From positions 55,090-119,089 of the forward strand of contig CALLZZ010000575.1 of assembly GCA_937858235.1 (NCBI GenBank): a DNA stretch of 64,000 nt, read 5' to 3'. Position 1 is the stretch's first letter. The number at the start of each line of letters is the position of its first letter. The DNA is from an uncultured Clostridia bacterium (GTDB taxonomy: Bacteria > Bacillota > Clostridia > Oscillospirales > Oscillospiraceae). Positions 17,363 to 26,241 of the stretch are shown in pieces. The notes below the pieces were generated by a model. The model did no database searches, had not been told where the DNA came from, and saw only the letters and a program-made list of their open reading frames with translations. A program made the translations under genes and the position numbers.

Positions 17363-17763
17363 GGCGCATGGCTCACACCCCCAGTTGCCAACCTGTTGCC
17401 CCCTGTCAGCCTCTGTGTGGGCTTTTGCAGGGGGAGGTGGCAGGTTTACCCAAAGCATCAACTAAAGCCAATTGTGAGGGCTTTGTGGGGAGCAACATAA
17501 AACCACCATCCAACGAAAGGACGCAGAAAGCCCATGCGTTCTTCACGGTCGAAAAGAGAGCAGGATAAAGGCGGGTGGTCGCAAGCGGCCTCCCGCCGCC
17601 CACTTCGCCCAGCAGTGCTGGGCGTTTTTCGCACTTCCCCATGAGGTGGTCGGATTCGGGCTTTGGCACGGTCAAGGTGGTCGGAATTTACGAAAACACA
17701 GGAAAGCAAAGGGATTTACACGGTCACCTCATAGGTGGACGCACACGAAATGGAGGTTTTACC
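17363..17763 (+). other. Candidate origin of transfer (oriT) and leader of the mobilisation genes
   Basis: This 401-bp gap has no good gene. It contains an imperfect inverted repeat with GTTGCCCCCTG against CAGGGGGAGGTGGCAG arms (about 17391-17448), a GGCGGG/CCCGCC hairpin near 17572-17597, a terminator at 17607-17628 and several short GGTGGTCGG/CAAGGTGGTCGG direct repeats (17644-17683). It sits directly upstream of the relaxosome and relaxase genes, the usual place of oriT. The nick site cannot be fixed from sequence alone. Confidence 0.45.
17607..17629 (+). terminator. Intrinsic terminator within the oriT-like gap
   Basis: GCCCAGC-AGT-GCTGGGC is followed by GTTTTT. It ends transcription from the upstream transfer operon before the mobilisation genes. 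Confidence 0.75.
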
Positions 17764-18180
17764 ATGAAAAACAACAAGGAACGGACGGCGGTCTGGCTCT
17801 ATCCCGAAACCATGGATCGGCTGGACGGCTGGATGAATAAGGACAACTGCAAGAGCCGCAGTGAATTTATAGAAAAAGCGCTCTGCTTTTATATGGGCTA
17901 CCTTGGCACTGAGGACACCTCCTCCTATCTTTCCAAGGCACTGCTCTCATCCATTCAGGGCACTATGCAGAAAGCAGAAAATCGTGTAGCCAGCAATCTT
18001 TTCCGGCTGGCGGTGGAAATCAGTATGATGATGCATCTGCTGGCGACCACACTCAATATCACGGACGAGGAACTGCACCGGCTTCGCGGGCGCTGCGTTG
18101 CCGAGGTCAAAAAGACCAGGGGTAAAATCCGCCTGGACGATGCGGTGGAGTTTCAGAGCAGCCCTGAGATTGAAGAATAA
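17764..18180 (+). CDS. Relaxosome accessory protein (MobC-like, ribbon-helix-helix)
   Basis: The start is ATG 17764 after GGAGG. The 138-residue protein begins with RTAVWLYPETMDRLDGWM..CKSRSEFIEKALCFYM, a ribbon-helix-helix strand plus two helices, followed by helices. Such proteins bind oriT and help the relaxase. Its stop overlaps the relaxase ATG by one base (TAATG), so the two are translationally coupled. Confidence 0.82.
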   Translation: MKNNKERTAVWLYPETMDRLDGWMNKDNCKSRSEFIEKALCFYMGYLGTEDTSSYLSKALLSSIQGTMQKAENRVASNLFRLAVEISMMMHLLATTLNITDEELHRLRGRCVAEVKKTRGKIRLDDAVEFQSSPEIEE

Positions 18181-21065
18181 TGGCTCGTATTATTCTTAAG
18201 TGCCCTTATCTTAAGGGCAGCGAAAAAACTGCGGCCCATTTGAATAACCTCGTCAAATATATCGCCACCCGTGACGGTGTGGAAAAAATAAAGAGTGGCC
18301 GTGAACTCTGGCACTCTACCAAAAAACAAAAGGAACTGATTACGCAGATACTCAAGGAGTTTCCTGATACCAAAGATTTATTTGAATATGAGGATTACTG
18401 TGAAAATCCGAACCGAGAGAACGCCTCTGAGTTTATCACCATTGCACTGGAGCAGCATCTTAATAAGATCGGCGACCGGGAAAAGTATTTGGACTATATC
18501 GCAAACCGTCCCCGTGTTGAAAAGTTTGACACCCACGGTCTGTTCACGGCTGGAAATGAGCCGCTGATTCTCAATCAGGTTGCGGATGAGATATCCGCAT
18601 ACACCGGAAATGTGTGGACGCCGATTATTTCCCTGCGCCGTGAGGATGCTGCCCTGCTTGGGTATGACAATGCCCTTGCGTGGAAAGCCCTGCTTTCCTC
18701 CAAGGCCATGGAGCTGGCTGAAAACCTGAAAATCCATCCTGATCATCTGAAATGGTATGCGGCATTCCATAATGAATCCCACCATCCCCATGTCCATATG
18801 ATCTGCTACAGCACCAATCCCACAGAAGGCTACCTTACAAGGCAGGGCATACGCAAAATGAAATCCTCTCTGGCAAATGAAATTTTCCGTCAGGAGCTCA
18901 TTCCGCTCTACGCAGAAAAATCACAGCGGCGGGATGACCTGAAGGAACAGGCTGCCCAGTCCATGCGGGAGCTGATCCGGCAGATGAAAAACGGCATTTT
19001 GGTGAGTGACCGCATGGAGCAGCTCATTACCCATCTGGCCGAGCGGCTGCAGAACACCTCCGGCAAAAAGCAATATGGCTACCTCAAGGCAGACCTTAAA
19101 AATATGGTGGACGAAATCGTGGATGAGCTTGGAAAGGACAGCCGGATTGCAGAAACTTACCGCCTGTGGTGGGAAACCAGAGGCAGGATTGAATCCATAT
19201 ATACGGAAACACCCTCTGACCCGCTGCCCCTTTCCCGCTGTGATGATTTTAAGACCATCCGCAACATGGTCATTCAGGAAGCACTGCACATCGGTGACGG
19301 CATCATGACATTTGAGGAACCGGCATCTGTGGAAACCGCTCTGCCGGAGGATACCACTGTCGACAATATTCCTTCGCTTGATATTACTCCGGAGGATGAA
19401 ACAACAGAGCCGGTATATGATTTTGAGGAACAGCCACCCCATCAAATTCCTCCCGGCAAGAGCAAGCCTTCTGACTCATGGTGGACGGATGAGTATAAGC
19501 TGGCAAAAAAATATCTGCATGGTGATGAGGACGCTGAAATCCCTCAGGACCTGGAACAGGCGCTCAGTCTGTTTCTTGCGGAAGCGGAAAACGAAAATCC
19601 CCTTGCCCTATATGACCTCGGCCGTATGAGTGCAGATGGACTCGGCTGTGAAGCAGACAGCGAAAAAGCCCATCAGTGGTATGCCAAGGCCCTCGCTCAA
19701 TTTCATGCGGCAGAGGAAGAAAAACCGTGGAAGTACACCGAATACCGTATCGGCAAAATGTATGCTGCGGGGCTTGGTACAGAGCAATACTATCTGCAGG
19801 CCGCAGACTGGCTGACACTCTCAGCCGATGAGAATTACAAGTACGCGCAGTATTCCCTCGGTGGCTTGTATTACCATGGCAAAGGCGTGGAGCAGGATCA
19901 TGGGCAGGCATTCCGGCTCTACACTCAGGCGGCAAACCAGAGCTTTCCCTATGCCAGCTTTGAGCTTGGAACAATGCTGCGGGATGGAATTGGCTGTGAG
20001 AAAAATCAGCAGGACTCTGACCGGCGTTTTCGGGAAGCCTTTCTTGGCTTCGTCTCTCTGGAGGAAAAAGGACACGACGATAAGCTCCAGTACCGGCTGG
20101 GCTGGATGCTCTTAAACGGAGTTGGCACCGAAAAGGATATCCTTGAGGCAAAAAAATACTTTGAAAAAGCCGCTACGGTGGGAAATCCCTTTGCCTGTTA
20201 CCAGATTGCCAAGCTGATCCTATCTGAGCAAAATGCCAGCTCGGAGGATGTAGAAAAAGCCCTCGGCTATCTCAGGCAGGCTGTGGATGTCCAAAACCCT
20301 TATGCCGCATATTTTCTTGGAAAACTCTATGAAAAGGGGAACCATGTTCCACAGAATACTGCTGATGCAATACGGCTTTTTCGCTTGTCGGCCGAGCTGG
20401 ATAATGAGTATGCGGCATACCGGCTCGGAAAGCTCTACCTTGGAGGCGAGGGTGTCCTCAAGGATGTGGAGGAAGCCCTGCTCTGGCTAAACTTCGCCGC
20501 AGACAAGAGGAATCAGTTTGCGGAATACGCTATGGGCGTCCTCTACTTCAAGGGGGAAGATATTACAAGGGATATCCCGAAAGCCCTGGAATACCTGAAA
20601 CGCTCCGCCACACAGGGAAACCAGTTTGCACAGTACCGGCTGGGTAAGATTTATCTCATGGGCGAGGATGCGCCAAAGGATGTAACGGCAGCGCTGCGAT
20701 ATCTGAACGCCGCCGCTGATCAGGGAAACCAATATGCACAGTACGCCCTCGGAAAGCTGTATCTGATGGGGAAGGATGTTCAAAAGGACAAGGAAACCGC
20801 CATTCGGTGGTTTACCCTTTCGGCGGCTCAGGGCAATGTTTACGCTCAGTTTTTCCTTGACCACATGGACAGCTTTAAAGACCCTTCCGTCCTGATGGCG
20901 GGTACACGGCTTTTACATCACATGAGCCGTATATTTACCGACAACGCTCCGCCGCAAGGACCGTCTATCCCGCAGATCGACCGCAAACGGCGGCTCAAAC
21001 TCAGTGAGAAAAAGAGGGCGGCAGGTCATGCCAGAGGTGACCATGAGCAGACAATGTCATTATAG
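18180..21065 (+). CDS. Relaxase with C-terminal Sel1-like repeats
   Basis: The 961-residue protein has an N-terminal MOB relaxase domain: the three-His metal site lies in HNESHHPHVHM (about residues 196-206). About residues 250-390 form a helical linker. From about residue 450 to 900 there are around a dozen Sel1-like repeats of 33-37 residues (A.Y.LG.LY..G.GV..D pattern). The relaxase nicks oriT and pilots the strand. The repeats should form a superhelical protein-binding surface, perhaps for VirD4 contact. The upstream RHH gene is coupled by a one-base overlap. Confidence 0.9.
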   Translation: MARIILKCPYLKGSEKTAAHLNNLVKYIATRDGVEKIKSGRELWHSTKKQKELITQILKEFPDTKDLFEYEDYCENPNRENASEFITIALEQHLNKIGDREKYLDYIANRPRVEKFDTHGLFTAGNEPLILNQVADEISAYTGNVWTPIISLRREDAALLGYDNALAWKALLSSKAMELAENLKIHPDHLKWYAAFHNESHHPHVHMICYSTNPTEGYLTRQGIRKMKSSLANEIFRQELIPLYAEKSQRRDDLKEQAAQSMRELIRQMKNGILVSDRMEQLITHLAERLQNTSGKKQYGYLKADLKNMVDEIVDELGKDSRIAETYRLWWETRGRIESIYTETPSDPLPLSRCDDFKTIRNMVIQEALHIGDGIMTFEEPASVETALPEDTTVDNIPSLDITPEDETTEPVYDFEEQPPHQIPPGKSKPSDSWWTDEYKLAKKYLHGDEDAEIPQDLEQALSLFLAEAENENPLALYDLGRMSADGLGCEADSEKAHQWYAKALAQFHAAEEEKPWKYTEYRIGKMYAAGLGTEQYYLQAADWLTLSADENYKYAQYSLGGLYYHGKGVEQDHGQAFRLYTQAANQSFPYASFELGTMLRDGIGCEKNQQDSDRRFREAFLGFVSLEEKGHDDKLQYRLGWMLLNGVGTEKDILEAKKYFEKAATVGNPFACYQIAKLILSEQNASSEDVEKALGYLRQAVDVQNPYAAYFLGKLYEKGNHVPQNTADAIRLFRLSAELDNEYAAYRLGKLYLGGEGVLKDVEEALLWLNFAADKRNQFAEYAMGVLYFKGEDITRDIPKALEYLKRSATQGNQFAQYRLGKIYLMGEDAPKDVTAALRYLNAAADQGNQYAQYALGKLYLMGKDVQKDKETAIRWFTLSAAQGNVYAQFFLDHMDSFKDPSVLMAGTRLLHHMSRIFTDNAPPQGPSIPQIDRKRRLKLSEKKRAAGHARGDHEQTMSL

Positions 21066-21080
21066 CGATTGGAGGATATC

Positions 21081-21131
21081 ATGAAAAAGCAGAACAAAAA
21101 ATCAATCGGCAGCCAAGCAAAAATAAAATGA
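21081..21131 (+). CDS. Possible 16-residue basic peptide
   Basis: ATG with a well-placed GGAGG (TTGGAGGATATC) opens a 17-codon frame for a Lys/Gln-rich peptide, just after the relaxase stop and before a strong terminator. It may be a real microprotein or only a relic start. Sequence alone cannot decide. Confidence 0.3.
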   Translation: MKKQNKKSIGSQAKIK

Positions 21132-21136
21132 ACCAG

Positions 21137-21174
21137 AAACAGCACCGGGCAGAAAAACGCCCGGTGCTGTTTCA
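21137..21174 (+). terminator. Strong hairpin after the relaxase gene
   Basis: GAAACAGCACCGGGC pairs with GCCCGGTGCTGTTTC (15 bp, 8-base loop). A clear T tract is missing after the stem, but the TTTC of the stem may serve. Confidence 0.75.
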
Positions 21175-21210
21175 TCGAATCGGCTGCCGCAACAAATAGG
21201 AGGTGTTCCC

Positions 21211-22152
21211 ATGGTTGCATATATTCATTTTACGGATGACCAAAAATACCGGGCCAACAATGTAGACCTTGTGGATTTTCTCCAAAGACAAGGTGAAAAG
21301 CTTCTCCCCAGCGGCCGTGAAAAGCGATTGGACTCTGACCGCAGCATCACAGTCCGAGGCAACCGGTGGTATGATCATTCCGCGGAAAGCGGCGGGTTTG
21401 CCATTGATTTCGTGCGGCAGTTCTATGGGCTTTCTTATCCTGAAGCCGTGACCATGCTGCTGGGCGGCGAGCGGGGTGAGGTCTACAGACCGGCCAAGGC
21501 AAAGAAAGAGGAACCAAAAAAACCTTTTACACTTCCGCCGGCGCATGCGGATATGCGGCGTGTCTATGCCTATTTAGTTAAAACCCGTCTCATCGACCAG
21601 GAGGTGGTCAGTTTTTTTGCAAAACAAAAGCTGCTGTATGAATCCTGCGAGAAATCCAAGGACGGTTCTAAGAAGTATCACAATGGAGTCTTTGTAGGTG
21701 TGGATGAAAAGGGCATTGCCAGGCACGCTCATAAGAGAGGGCTCTATACCGAAGGGGTTGGTTTTAAGGGAAATGTGGATGGCTGCGATCCCCGGTACAG
21801 CTTTCACTGGATCGGCGGAAGCCATGTATTGTATGTTTTTGAAGCTCCGGTGGATATGCTCTCATACATCACGCTCTACCCAAGAGAGTGGAAGCAACAC
21901 AGTTATGTAGCACTCTGTGGTGTTGGAGGGCAGGCAATGCTGTGGATGCTGGAACAATATCCGCAGCTCCGAAAGGTTACTCTGTGTCTCGACAACGATG
22001 AGGCTGGGTACCAGGCAAGTAAGCGGCTGGAAAATAAGCTTTCGGAAAAAGGCTATTCATCGGAGCGGATTCTCTCACAGGGGAAGGACTGGAATGACGA
22101 TTTGGTAGAGGCACGGCAAATGCTGGGCGGTTTTGAAATGAAGATGGCATAG
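21211..22152 (+). CDS. DUF3991/Toprim domain protein (primase-like)
   Basis: The 313-residue protein starts ATG behind AGGAGG. The N-terminus (DLVDFLQRQGEKLLPSGREKRL..RWYDHSAESGGFAIDFVRQFYG) is like the zinc-free primase N-terminal module. The middle matches DUF3991, and the C-terminus is a Toprim fold with an acidic FEAPVDMLS site and VTLCLDNDEAGYQA (D-x-D). It probably primes or processes the transferred strand in the recipient, a common role of such ICE proteins. Confidence 0.85.
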   Translation: MVAYIHFTDDQKYRANNVDLVDFLQRQGEKLLPSGREKRLDSDRSITVRGNRWYDHSAESGGFAIDFVRQFYGLSYPEAVTMLLGGERGEVYRPAKAKKEEPKKPFTLPPAHADMRRVYAYLVKTRLIDQEVVSFFAKQKLLYESCEKSKDGSKKYHNGVFVGVDEKGIARHAHKRGLYTEGVGFKGNVDGCDPRYSFHWIGGSHVLYVFEAPVDMLSYITLYPREWKQHSYVALCGVGGQAMLWMLEQYPQLRKVTLCLDNDEAGYQASKRLENKLSEKGYSSERILSQGKDWNDDLVEARQMLGGFEMKMA

Positions 22153-22256
22153 AAAGCAGGCGGTCATTTCTGACCGCTCTACCTGATTTGCAAGAAACAA
22201 ATACTACTCAGAAGTTGCGATAAATTGGAATTTGTCTTTGGAGTTAAATTCCTTAA

Positions 22257-22430
22257 TTATCCCTTAAACTCAGAAGTAAACTTTGAGGTGAAATCTATTA
22301 CTTTATGCCACTCATTTTTGAATTTAAAAAGTAACTCGCCATTTATTTCTTTTGTTGGACAAGTATATCTTCTCCCTCCAGAAATGATTTGAGCCCATTT
22401 CAAAACATGGTTAATACCTAACACCATCAT
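22257..22430 (-). CDS. Small AT-rich minus-strand protein, unknown
   Basis: A 57-residue frame starts at ATG 22430 with GGGGGTGAG just upstream and ends at TAA. The product begins MMVLGINHVLKWAQIISGGRRYTC and has aromatic, Lys-rich content. It runs against the transfer operon and is clearly more AT-rich than its neighbours, which suggests later acquisition or a regulatory insertion. No family is recognised. A longer start at 22484 is possible but lacks a ribosome site. Confidence 0.45.
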   Translation of the reverse strand: MMVLGINHVLKWAQIISGGRRYTCPTKEINGELLFKFKNEWHKVIDFTSKFTSEFKG

Positions 22431-22511
22431 TTTCTCACCCCCAAATTCCTGTTTATGTAACTCTTTTGTTTTAGAATACCACAAAATATACCAAATCGAA
22501 AGGAGAACTCT

Positions 22512-24335
22512 ATGTCATCTCAAATCTATACGCTGATCGCTGCAGCCGCCGTGATGTTCTTCGTCATCGGCGGCCTTTCTCTTTTAGCACACTATTACAC
22601 ACTCAGTGGAATCAAATCCCGCACAGTAGGTGACGGTCAGCATGGCACTGCACGCTTTTCTACCAAGCGGGAAATCAAAAGCATCTATAAACACATCCCG
22701 TTCCGACCGGAGCTTTGGCGGCAGGGACAGTACCTCCCTGCCACAGATGAGCAGGGCATCATCCTCGGCAGCACAGGAGCCAAGAACAAAGTGACGGCAC
22801 TGGTGGATACCGACGATGTCCACTGCCTTATGATCGGTGCATCGGGCGTAGGTAAGACGGCATTCTTTTTATACCCCAATCTGGAATACGCCTGCGCCTC
22901 CGGAATGAGCTTTTTGACCACCGACACCAAGGGTGACCTTTATCGCAATTACGGCGCCATTGCCCGTGATTATTACGGCTACCATGTGGCGGTCATCGAT
23001 CTTCGTAACCCCACCCGCTCAGACGGCAACAATATGCTCCATCTTGTCAACGCCTATATGGACCAGTACCTTGCCAATGGAAACAACCTTGTAGCAAAAG
23101 CAAAAGCGGAAAAGTACGCCAAGATTATCTCCAAAACCATCATCAATGCCAGCGGTGAGAATTACGGACAAAATCAGTTTTTCTATGATGCCGCCGAAGG
23201 ACTTTTGTCCTCGGTGATTCTGCTGATTGCCGAATATCTGCCTCCCACTGAGGTGGATGGGAAAAAGGTGGATTGCCGTCACATCATCAGCGTATTCAAG
23301 TTGGTACAGGATTTACTCGCTCCGAGCAAGGTCAAGGGAAAGAGCCAGTTCCAGCTTCTAATGGACAAACTACCCTCTGATCATAAGGCCCGCTGGTTTG
23401 CGGGAGCCGCCCTCAACTCCGCCGAGCAGGCCATGGCATCTGTACTCTCCACCGTACTATCCCGTTTAAATGCCTTTCTCGACTCCGAGATGGAACAGAT
23501 ACTTTGCTTTGAAACAGCTATTGATGCCGAGAAGTTCTGTAATGAAAAATCCGCATTGTTCATTGTGCTTCCCGAAGAAGATCTGACTAAGTATTTTATG
23601 GTATCTCTGATGATTCAGCAGCTCTACCGTGAAATCCTTGCGGTGGCCGATGAAAACGGCGGCAAGCTGAAAAACCGTGTGATGTTTTACTGCGATGAGC
23701 TGGGAACGCTTCCGGCTATTGAATCGCTTGAATTAATTTTCAGTGCATCACGCTCACGCCGGCTTTCTATGGTGCCCATCATACAATCCTTCGGTCAGCT
23801 CGAAAAAAACTATGGGAAAGAGGGTTCAGAGATCATCGTAGACAACTGCCAGGACACCATCTTCGGCGGCTTCGCTCCCAACAGTCAGACCGCAGAGGTG
23901 CTGAGTAAGGCGCTGGGTAGCCGCACCGTCATGAGTGGCAGCGTGAGCCGCGGTAAAAACGATCCCAGCCAGTCTCTGCAGATGATGGAGCGCCCCCTTA
24001 TGACGCCGGACGAACTGAAGTCCATTCCCAAGGGCAGCTTTGTCGTCATGAAAACCGGCACCCATCCTATGAGGACAAAGCTGAGGCTCTTCCTTGATTG
24101 GGGCATCCGTTTTGGAGAGCCTTATACAGTGGAGGAAAAAGCACACCGAAAAGTGGTCTATGCTGATAAGCAGACGCTGGAGGAAAACATCGTTCGCAAA
24201 CACATTGCGTGCATCATGGTGGACGAAGAAACCGGGGAGATTTTAGAGCCGTCAGCCGGAACAGGAACCCTTCATACCCCAGTAGCAGAATCCACTGAAA
24301 ATGTTGTGCGCCGCCGCACTGTACTCAAAACCTAA
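22512..24335 (+). CDS. virD4: VirD4/TraG family coupling ATPase
   Basis: The 607-residue protein starts ATG after AAAGGAG. It has an N-terminal membrane helix (about 8-28), Walker A GASGVGKT (about residue 110) and Walker B VMFYCDELGTLPA (about 390), then the conserved FGG and SRG-type segments of TraG proteins. Only one clear N-terminal membrane helix is present. It brings the relaxase-bound DNA to the channel and pumps it. Confidence 0.95.
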   Translation: MSSQIYTLIAAAAVMFFVIGGLSLLAHYYTLSGIKSRTVGDGQHGTARFSTKREIKSIYKHIPFRPELWRQGQYLPATDEQGIILGSTGAKNKVTALVDTDDVHCLMIGASGVGKTAFFLYPNLEYACASGMSFLTTDTKGDLYRNYGAIARDYYGYHVAVIDLRNPTRSDGNNMLHLVNAYMDQYLANGNNLVAKAKAEKYAKIISKTIINASGENYGQNQFFYDAAEGLLSSVILLIAEYLPPTEVDGKKVDCRHIISVFKLVQDLLAPSKVKGKSQFQLLMDKLPSDHKARWFAGAALNSAEQAMASVLSTVLSRLNAFLDSEMEQILCFETAIDAEKFCNEKSALFIVLPEEDLTKYFMVSLMIQQLYREILAVADENGGKLKNRVMFYCDELGTLPAIESLELIFSASRSRRLSMVPIIQSFGQLEKNYGKEGSEIIVDNCQDTIFGGFAPNSQTAEVLSKALGSRTVMSGSVSRGKNDPSQSLQMMERPLMTPDELKSIPKGSFVVMKTGTHPMRTKLRLFLDWGIRFGEPYTVEEKAHRKVVYADKQTLEENIVRKHIACIMVDEETGEILEPSAGTGTLHTPVAESTENVVRRRTVLKT

Positions 24336-24348
24336 AGGGGGGATATCC

Positions 24349-24615
24349 ATGAGTTACTTTAACCATATCTACACCGCCTCGCCCGATGAGCTTCCCCACC
24401 GGGCGAGAACTGTTTATATATATCTGTGCGACCGTGCCGGAAAAGGCGCGGACTGCTGGCCTGCTGTAAAAACCATAGCCGCCGATTTGCAGCTCTCGCG
24501 CAGCACTGTCAAGCGTGCCCTGCATGATCTTATCAAGGTGGGACTCATTGAAAAAGAGCCTCGCTATCGGGAGAATGGGAGTAATACCAGCAACAGACTC
24601 ATTTTAAGAAAATAA
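24349..24615 (+). CDS. Winged helix-turn-helix protein of the ICE
   Basis: The start is ATG 24349 after AAAGGGGGG. The 88-residue product has a clear HTH: CWPAVKTIAADLQLSRSTVKRALHDLIKVGLIEKEPRYRENGSNTSN, typical of replication-initiator or GntR/MarR-like small regulators that follow VirD4 in clostridial ICEs. Relatives are often longer; here translation stops right after the wing (LILRK), and the following bases read like a decayed tail. Confidence 0.8.
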   Translation: MSYFNHIYTASPDELPHRARTVYIYLCDRAGKGADCWPAVKTIAADLQLSRSTVKRALHDLIKVGLIEKEPRYRENGSNTSNRLILRK

Positions 24616-24637
24616 CAGGCTGCCGTAAATCGAAAAG

Positions 24638-24904
24638 ATGGATTTCCCGCCAAGGGGATATTTTGCTTTTTTGCTGAACCCAGGTGCGGTTCACTGTGAA
24701 CCCACCAGAACCTCCCACTCTAAGAAAGGCTTATTACAGAAAAAGAACAATAAACGATACTTCATCAAGGAGTTAGATTTCGGCAGCATAACCATCAGCA
24801 TCACCCCTGTAAAAACTCTTCCCGACAATGCGAAGGCCCTGGTCGATAACCGCTCGGTGTACGAAATCACTGTGAGTAGAAAAAAACAGCAGGTACAATC
24901 ATAA
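24638..24904 (+). CDS. Possible small protein or decayed gene after the HTH gene
   Basis: An open frame of 88 codons. The last 45 residues (RYFIKELDFGSITISITPVKTLPDNAKALVDNRSVYEITV) have normal coding character, while the first 40 do not and the ATG lacks a ribosome site. The true gene may begin downstream at an unusual start, or this may be a remnant. Confidence 0.35.
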   Translation: MDFPPRGYFAFLLNPGAVHCEPTRTSHSKKGLLQKKNNKRYFIKELDFGSITISITPVKTLPDNAKALVDNRSVYEITVSRKKQQVQS

Positions 24905-25269
24905 GCCCTTGCTGATTTTTCTGTATTAATTCTGCTGCCGGTCGATGTAATTTAGCCATTTGACTTTTTGTGGTAAGCTGAGTGTATTTCTCTCTGGATA
25001 CATTTTTTATTCTTCAGAGTTTCGAGAAAGAGGGAAAGGCCTTCGCTTTGGTTGCAACTTAGAATAGCCCACTTGTGTGCCTTGCCCTAATATTTTCGAG
25101 GCGCTCTATATTCCTTTTATATGCAACGGGAGCGGCCGAGGGTTTAGATTGACTTAAAAAACCACTCCTTTGATCTTATTGCGTGCAGTTCCGCCTTCAG
25201 TATATTTCTGAACATAGAAATATACTGAAATCTGTAGTATAATAAAAGAAAAACTATTTGGGGGTTACC
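24905..25269 (+). promoter_or_regulatory. Non-coding gap with a regulated promoter for the AraC cargo operon
   Basis: No gene is visible. Near its end TTCAGTATATTTCT pairs with AGAAATATACTGAA (25196-25229, 14-bp arms, 6-base gap). It is followed by TATAAT at 25238-25243 with no recognisable -35 box. The palindrome overlaps where a -35 box would lie, so this looks like an operator for an activator or repressor. The first 200 bases hold nothing I can name. Confidence 0.6.
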
Positions 25270-25458
25270 ATGCTGGATTATATGACTGTGAAGGAAGCGG
25301 GAGAAAAATGGGGCATCGGCAGCCGGATGGTAACGCTGTACTGTGCAGCCGGACGGATTAAGGGCGCGGAGAAAATGGGCAATATGTGGCTGCTCCCCAA
25401 GGACGCAGAAAAGCCTGAAGACGGCAGGTATAAAAAGGGGATAAAAAATGGGAAATAA
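25270..25458 (+). CDS. Excisionase/MerR-like helix-turn-helix protein
   Basis: The start is ATG 25270 behind GGGGG (a TTG at 25258 is also in frame). The 62-residue protein reads MTVKEAGEKWGIGSRMVTLYCAAGRIKGAEKMGNMWLLPKDAEKP, a winged HTH of the excisionase class common in clostridial mobile elements. It lies next to the palindromic promoter, so autoregulation is likely. It overlaps the next gene by 11 bases. Confidence 0.8.
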   Translation: MLDYMTVKEAGEKWGIGSRMVTLYCAAGRIKGAEKMGNMWLLPKDAEKPEDGRYKKGIKNGK

Positions 25459-26221
25459 TATGAAAGACATGCAAAACAATATCATAGAGTCCTTCCAATC
25501 GTTCTTTGGAAAGGAAGATTTGCTTGCCAAGGTGATTGAGTGCTTCCCCTATCCGATTGAGATTTACGCTCCGGACGGAACCTCGGTGCTAGTGAATAAA
25601 GCTATGCTTACTGAATATCATGCTATCAGCCCGGACATGGTTGTCGGGAAATACAATGTATTCAAAGATCCTTACATTGTCGCCTCGGGCCAGCTCCCCG
25701 TGTTAAAGCGGGCTTTTAAGGGCGAAACCGTCTTTTTTCCGGATATCAGAGTGCCTTTGGAAGAAATTGCAGAGCGATACGGCGTAAAGGACTTCGATAT
25801 AGAGGCCGTATATCAGGACATTACGGTTTTCCCTCTTTTGGACGACGAAAAACGGGTGATCTATGTCGCGGCATTTTTGATCAACAGGAGGGTTTATCGT
25901 GGTAAGGACGAAATCGCCAAGGCCAAGGAATACATAGAAGGCCACTGGCGGGAGCCTTTTGACTTGGGCGCAACGGCAAGGGCAGCCTGCCTCAGTAAAG
26001 CCCATTTCACCAAGCTGTTCAAGAAGCATACCGGCGTCACCCCACATGAGTATTATACTAATCATAAAATCAGTAAATTGAAGGAGAAGCTGCTGGATAC
26101 CAACCTATCCATCGCCCAGGCCTTTGCCGCCTGCAATATGGATTATAACGGTCATTCCGCCAAAGTATTTAAAGATAAAACCGGCGTTTCTCCTTCCGCT
26201 TATCGTAAAATGTCAGGTTAA
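25448..26221 (+). CDS. AraC family regulator with PAS-like sensor, copy 1
   Basis: The 257-residue protein has an N-terminal PAS-like region (LLAKVIECFPYPIEIYAPDGT, about 20-130) and a C-terminal AraC double-HTH domain (about 160-257; FDLGATARAACLSKAHFTKLFKKHTGVTPHEYY). It is the first of two tandem paralogues whose DNA-binding halves are almost identical. It probably controls the downstream lipoprotein and SLH cargo in response to a small ligand. Confidence 0.88.
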   Translation: MGNNMKDMQNNIIESFQSFFGKEDLLAKVIECFPYPIEIYAPDGTSVLVNKAMLTEYHAISPDMVVGKYNVFKDPYIVASGQLPVLKRAFKGETVFFPDIRVPLEEIAERYGVKDFDIEAVYQDITVFPLLDDEKRVIYVAAFLINRRVYRGKDEIAKAKEYIEGHWREPFDLGATARAACLSKAHFTKLFKKHTGVTPHEYYTNHKISKLKEKLLDTNLSIAQAFAACNMDYNGHSAKVFKDKTGVSPSAYRKMSG

Positions 26222-26241
26222 AAAGAATCGAGGGCTAATCC

